A DNA stretch of 64,000 bases from Drosophila pseudoobscura (lineage: Eukaryota > Arthropoda > Insecta > Diptera > Drosophilidae), in the NCBI RefSeq assembly GCF_009870125.1, contig NC_046683.1:1426001-1490000 (forward strand), in the 5' to 3' direction. This document shows positions 59,324-64,000 of this stretch, piece after piece (positions within the stretch are counted from its first letter, which is position 1; each line of letters begins with the position of its first letter). The notes beneath the pieces are model-generated. The model was given only the letters and a program-made list of their open reading frames with translations. It searched no databases and was not told the DNA's origin. A program made the translations under genes and the position numbers.

Positions 59324-62300
59324 ATGAGGATGTATTTTAACACGCGGGAGATCCGAGCGCTGCTGCGCAAGGATCTCCTGGTGCGATGGCGCCAGAAGGT
59401 CCTCTCCCTGACGCTCCTCCTCTGGCCCGTGCTGATCTTCATGCTGCTGTATTTGATCCGCATGAAATATGGCTCCGAGGAGATAGCCGCCTGCCAATAT
59501 CCGACCAGACTGCTGCCCACCAAGAACCAGATGGTGCCCAGTGCCTTCTCCTACATATGCAGCATCGAGAATAAGTGCCTGCCATCGGAGCCCTACGAGG
59601 AGTACTCCAGATGGAAGGGAGCGCCGTAAGTCAGCGCCATGATTCATGTGCTCCATTCTCCTATCCTGATCTTTGTAGACTCCACTCTGTGATCGATGTG
59701 GTGAATGCCTTTGTGACGGATGACAAGCTGCACACGGCCGTCGTGGAGCTGGCGGAGAAGGCGAATTTTGTATCCGCGGTGACGGCACTGATCACCAGCG
59801 ATCATCTTGAAATTATACGCAGTGAGTGGAGTGGAGTGGGCCTGATCTCTTGCTAGTTTATTGATTTACTTTCTTCTTTTAGCGAATATCACAGAAATCA
59901 TATCCTTGGTGCCGGAGATCGAGCGCATGATGAACTACAGCTTTGACGTAAAGCATTTGTTTTCTAGTATGTGGCAAGGAATGAACCCCTGAATCCTCGA
60001 ATCCTTAATCCAGGAATCCAAACTGCTATTTCGTTGCAGATCGCGAGACTTTTGTGAAGCTTGGGACGCTGCTGTGCGGGCATCCATTTCCCAGCACGGA
60101 GAGCATTCCTTTGGTCAACGACATCCTCTATTCGGAGGACTTTAGCGAGGTCAACGATGTGGAGCTGGATGCCATGCCAAGTGAGTATCAAGGGAGGAGG
60201 AGGAGGAGGAGCAGAGACAGAAGCAAAAGCAGAAGGCAGAGCAGTGGAACAGACTGGAAGCCAAGTGAGCGGCGGGAAGACTCTATTCCCTTGAGATTAT
60301 ATTTTTTGGTTTCTTCTTCTGACTTACAGCCAAATACTGCAAGCGCCTCTACCTCGACGTGACCTCCACGAACCAGGGCAAGCTCACGTGGAACACCATC
60401 AAGCCGATCATCCAGGGAAAGATACTGTACACCCCATCGAATACCCTCACGGAGAGTGTAGTGAAGTTTGTGAGTAAACACAGCGAGTCCATCCACATGG
60501 CATGTTCCCAATTTGTGTGTTCCCTCCCTCCAGAGCAACGCCACCTTCGAGGAGCTGGACAAACTGAAACAGCTCTCGCAGGCCGCCGGTACGATCCTCA
60601 CCAAACTCCACACGAATGCCACCTTCCAGCTGGCCTTCGATAATCTCCTAAAGCTGGCTCGCTCCCCGCTGGTGAAGAGCGTGGTGGGCGATGACTTTGA
60701 CATCGTGGCGATCGAGCGGGTGTTCCAGTTCATTCGCACGAATCAGCTCATCTACGACATCATCACCACCGTCTCGGATCTGATGGAGTGCGTGTCTGCG
60801 GACCGCTTTGTGGCTGTGGATAGCGTGGAGGAGCTGCAGCAGCAGGCCTACGAACTCAACCAGAAGCGCATGTTCCTGGCAGCCCTCAATTTCGAGAGCG
60901 TCGGCACCAAGGAGGTGGTCTACCGCCTCCACATGGACACGGACAACACCCAGCCGACGTTCGAGAATAGGAACCGCTTCTGGTTTCCCGGGCCCGCCGA
61001 CAGCATGGTCATCGACATGAAGTACCATCGGGGGTTCGTGCAGCTCAAGCAAATGGTGGACCTGGGCATCGTCAAGCACAAGCGTGACGAGGCGGGATTC
61101 ATGGAGGAGGAGCCGGCAACCAGGTCGCCGGGCAGTTTGTTCAGCATCAAGGCTGTGAACGACGACGACGACGACGACGATGATGATGTTGACTTTGACC
61201 TGAGTATCGAGAACACCTCCACTGAGGCCAACACTGCACCGATCCAGGACCCTGAGACCACCACCGCAGCACCCTCTAGAATGGACCTGGAAACCACAAC
61301 ATTTAACCCAGAGTTTCTCCTCTCCCTGGATGATGTACAAGGGGGAGATGGGGATGGCGATGGAAGTGGGGATGGTGATGTTCTTACCCGATCCAAGCGT
61401 CAAGGCCTGCTGGATCTCCTGAGCGGCCTCGGGGGCGCCGGCGGGGGCAGCAAGAAGCCCAAATTCGAGGTGGACAACATGCAGTTCTACACGAAACAGT
61501 TCCCCTATCCTTCGTTCGTGAATGACGAGTTCAAGCGAGGCCTCTACCTGTCCCAGGCCGTGCAGCTGGCCTACTGCCTGGGCTTGGTAGTGGCCGTGGC
61601 GATCTGTGTAAGGGAGCGGATTTGGATGCGAGAGAGCAGGAATAGTATGGTGAGGGACTCTGCCTTATATACTCTGGTATTCTTATGCTGACACACTCTC
61701 TTCTTTTTATTAGTTGATGCGTTCGATGGGTCTCAGGGCCCATTCGGAGCTGGTCGCCTGGGCCTTGATGAGCCTCATGGAGCTGTGCCTGATCTTTGCA
61801 ATCGTCAGCCTGGTGCTCTACAGTGGTGGCATCCTGTCGTACACCAACTGGTTCTTCATGATGTTCTACTGTCTGAGCTTTGGCGCCTGTCTCGTCTCCT
61901 TCTGTTACATGTGCTCGAACTTCTTCACCTCGGCCAACATTGGTGCCGTGGCCACATCCCTGCTGTTCTTCATCAGCCTGTGCCCCTTCATCATTGTGCT
62001 GATGTTCGATGCGAAGCTAAGTCTATTCGAGAGCTTCCTGGTGGACCTCTCCTTCACGACGGCCTTCGCCAAGGGCTGGGGCGAACTGATGCGCATGGAG
62101 CTCCAGCAGCAGGGCCTCACGTGGGGCCACTTGATCCACCTGGGTCCAGCGAGGAGCGAGTGCGCAATGGCTCTGCTGATGTTTCTGCTCGACTTTATGC
62201 TCTATGCCGCCATTGGCTATGCCTATCAGAGGTGGAAGAAAAGTAAGTTACAGTAGAGGATCGGATCGGCTTCTATTTTATTCTCGGAATATTCCTTTTT

Positions 62301-64000
62301 CAGCTGAGTACAGCTTCGTGCGGGCAATGAGCTCCCATTTGGACGACAAGCTGGGTGCCTCGCTGCTGAATGTCACCAAGCTCTATGGCAGCCAGTGCGC
62401 CGTGTCCAATCTGAATCTGGATTTCGCCCGCAACCAAGTGAGCTGCCTGCTCGGCCGCAATGGGGCTGGCAAGAGCACTCTCATCAAGCTGCTCACCGGC
62501 CAGATCCGACCGACGGGCGGCAAGGTGCTGCTCCGTGCCGGCGAGCACAATGTGGGCGTCTGCTGGCAGGACAACATCCTCATACCCAAGCTGACGGCCC
62601 GCGAGCATCTGCAGTTGTACGCCCACATAAAGATGCCCTCTGATGGCTCTGCCGAGGTGGAGTTGGAGACGGAGGTAAGTCGCACTCTGAAGAGCCTCAA
62701 CTTTGGCCAGCACGAGGACTATCCCTCGTGGCAGCTGTCGGGTGGCTATAGGCGGCGTCTCTGTGTGGCCATTGCGTTCATTGCCTCGCCCAGTGTCGTC
62801 ATCCTGGACGAACCCTGCAACGGGGTCGATGCCAAGGCGCGCAAGGACATCTGGAATCTGATCGAACAGCTGCGCCAGGGCCGTGCGGTGATCTTTGCCA
62901 CCCACTTCCTGGACGAAGCCAAGTACCTGAGTGATTCGCTGGTCATTATGCGGAATGTGAGTGTGATCCCACCCAATCTCCCAATGAGACCCACCCAACC
63001 CTCTAATCCTTTTCCTCCTCCTCCTCCTGGTGCCTACAGGGTCGCATCATTGCCCAGCACAGTCGCGACTCATTGCAACATCTCTGCACTGCCAACTACA
63101 GCGTGAAGATGCGCTGCGCCGATGCCCCAGTGGCCGCTCACATTGCGGCCAGGGGCAAGCAGCTGCTGACCAACAGCCAGGTGCTGCCTGCCACCGAGAA
63201 TGAGCCCCACAGCCTGACCATCAGCGCCAGCTATGCGGAGAATCTCACCCCCGCAGCCGTGCAGTTTCTGGAGCTGCTGCAGCAGCAGGAGTCGCTGGGG
63301 GCCATCGCCGAACTGGAGCTATCGTCGAGCAGCAGTCTGGAGCAGGAGTTCGAGCAGCTCAATCGCAGCGAGGAGCAGCCACGGGGAGGAGCATCAGCAG
63401 CAGCAGCTGCGGAAGGAGGCGGAGGCGGAGGAGGCATTGTGGCTGGCCCAGCGGATGTGTCCGAGGATCCGCCCTCGTCATGTGTCCAGATGCGGCTGCT
63501 GTTTGGCAAGCGACTGCGGCATCTGGCCCGCAACTACCGACTGCTGCTGTACGTGCTCCTGCTGCCTGCGGTGTTCGAGCTGTGCGCCATGTGGTTCGTC
63601 AGCTATCGTCTGGAGGATGACTTCGACACGGTCCTGCCGCTCACCAGGGCCCTGTATCCGCACAGCGTACAGCTGCTCAGCGGCGAGAGGCTCACGCCAT
63701 TCACCGAGCAGCTCTATCCGGGTCTGAGATCCTCCTGCGATGTCAATGATGGGAACGGAAACTTCTCCGAGTGCCGGGAGTTCAGCGACTCCTCGCTGGC
63801 CTACGACTGGGTGCTGACAACCCTCGATGAGTACCGGGAGCGACGCTATGGCGGCTACGCCGTGAACGGGTCGGGGGCCACTGTGTGGTACAACAACAAG
63901 GGCTACCACGCGATGATGGCCTGGCTGAACGACCTGAACTCTGAGCTGCTGCGCACCAGCCTAAACGACTCGGAGTACGGGATACTCACCCGCAACGAGC
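59324..64000 (+). CDS. ABCA-subfamily transporter (5' part, runs off the window)
   Basis: Full-type ABC lipid transporter of subfamily A, first 1356 residues. Exons: 59324-59625, 59679-59821, 59883-59966, 60040-60180, 60330-60469, 60534-61649, 61714-62242, 62304-62956 and 63040 to the edge, all in phase. A first span follows KVLSLTLLLWPVLIFMLLYL. A roughly 550-residue extracellular loop carries an Asp run, DG repeats and an RSKR site at 556-559. Membrane spans then fill exons 6-7. NBD1 has Walker A GRNGAGKST (869-877), a Q-loop (CWQDN), signature LSGGYRRRL (963-971), Walker B VVILDEPCNGVD (Asp987, Glu988) and H-loop His1019. A linker with polyA/polyG leads to the second membrane domain. Drosophila melanogaster has a cluster of ABCA genes at the base of X (CG1718, CG1801, CG1494), and I cannot tell which this is. 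The leader exon (acceptor ending 59217) contains a tiny upstream ORF, ATG CAT CGA TGA. Confidence 0.92.

Noticed and set aside
60648..61403. 251-codon minus-strand frame
   Set aside because: Antisense of the large ABCA exon 6, which has conserved transporter sequence.
1..64000. tRNA, rRNA, CRISPR arrays, bacterial-type operons, intact transposons
   Set aside because: None seen: no cloverleaf with intact T-loop, no regular spacer arrays, no transposase or reverse-transcriptase frames. By-eye reading can miss snoRNA or miRNA genes in the large introns.

Overview
The window is a stretch of a Drosophila genome. Genes have many short introns with GT-AG junctions, long opa-type CAG/CAA (polyQ) runs, dense CT/TG/CAG microsatellites, and Drosophila core-promoter words (Motif 1, DRE). 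The gene content (bves with a nested TMEM205-family gene, stg1, an ABCA cluster member) recalls the base of the D. melanogaster X chromosome (Muller element A). That placement comes from memory of the families, not from a search. I cannot fix the species; the heavy simple-repeat load would suit an obscura-group fly.

Layout. 1-6.6 kb is non-coding, with a Motif 1 promoter word and a dispersed repeat. 6.65-25.4 kb is bves, a Popeye-domain cAMP-binding membrane protein. It has a 13-kb first coding intron and two alternative 3' ends, one giving a PDZ-type C-terminus. On the minus strand inside that intron lies a three-exon TMEM205/DUF4149 gene, next to a direct duplication of its own flanks that lacks the coding exons. 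25.4-33 kb is bves 3'UTR and intergenic sequence, with one unassigned pair of minus-strand exons. 33-41.5 kb is stg1, a stargazin/claudin-fold protein with a very long cytoplasmic tail. Its second intron holds an intronless minus-strand Ulp1-fold gene whose catalytic Cys is Ser. 41.7-46 kb (minus) is a 1277-codon LisH/coiled-coil, OFD1-like gene with a periodic array of (S/T/C)QT motifs. Its leader carries a spliced secreted-type ORF that ends in an ATGA overlap with the main start. 47.2-49.2 kb is a NUB1 orthologue (UBL plus three UBA). 50-59 kb is mostly non-coding, with a probable 5'UTR exon and one 58-codon ORF. 59.3 kb to the right edge is an ABCA-subfamily transporter, truncated by the window end.

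Functionally this is ordinary euchromatin without shared pathways, apart from two ubiquitin-like-related genes (the Ulp1-fold protein and NUB1) and two neuronal/muscle membrane proteins that both end in TAV. The points most worth a second look are the Cys-to-Ser Ulp1 protein, the seven-motif LC8-like array, the ATGA-coupled upstream ORF, the alternative bves tails, and the partial duplication beside the TMEM205 gene. All exon boundaries were read by hand from splice signals and phase, and none is supported by transcript data.
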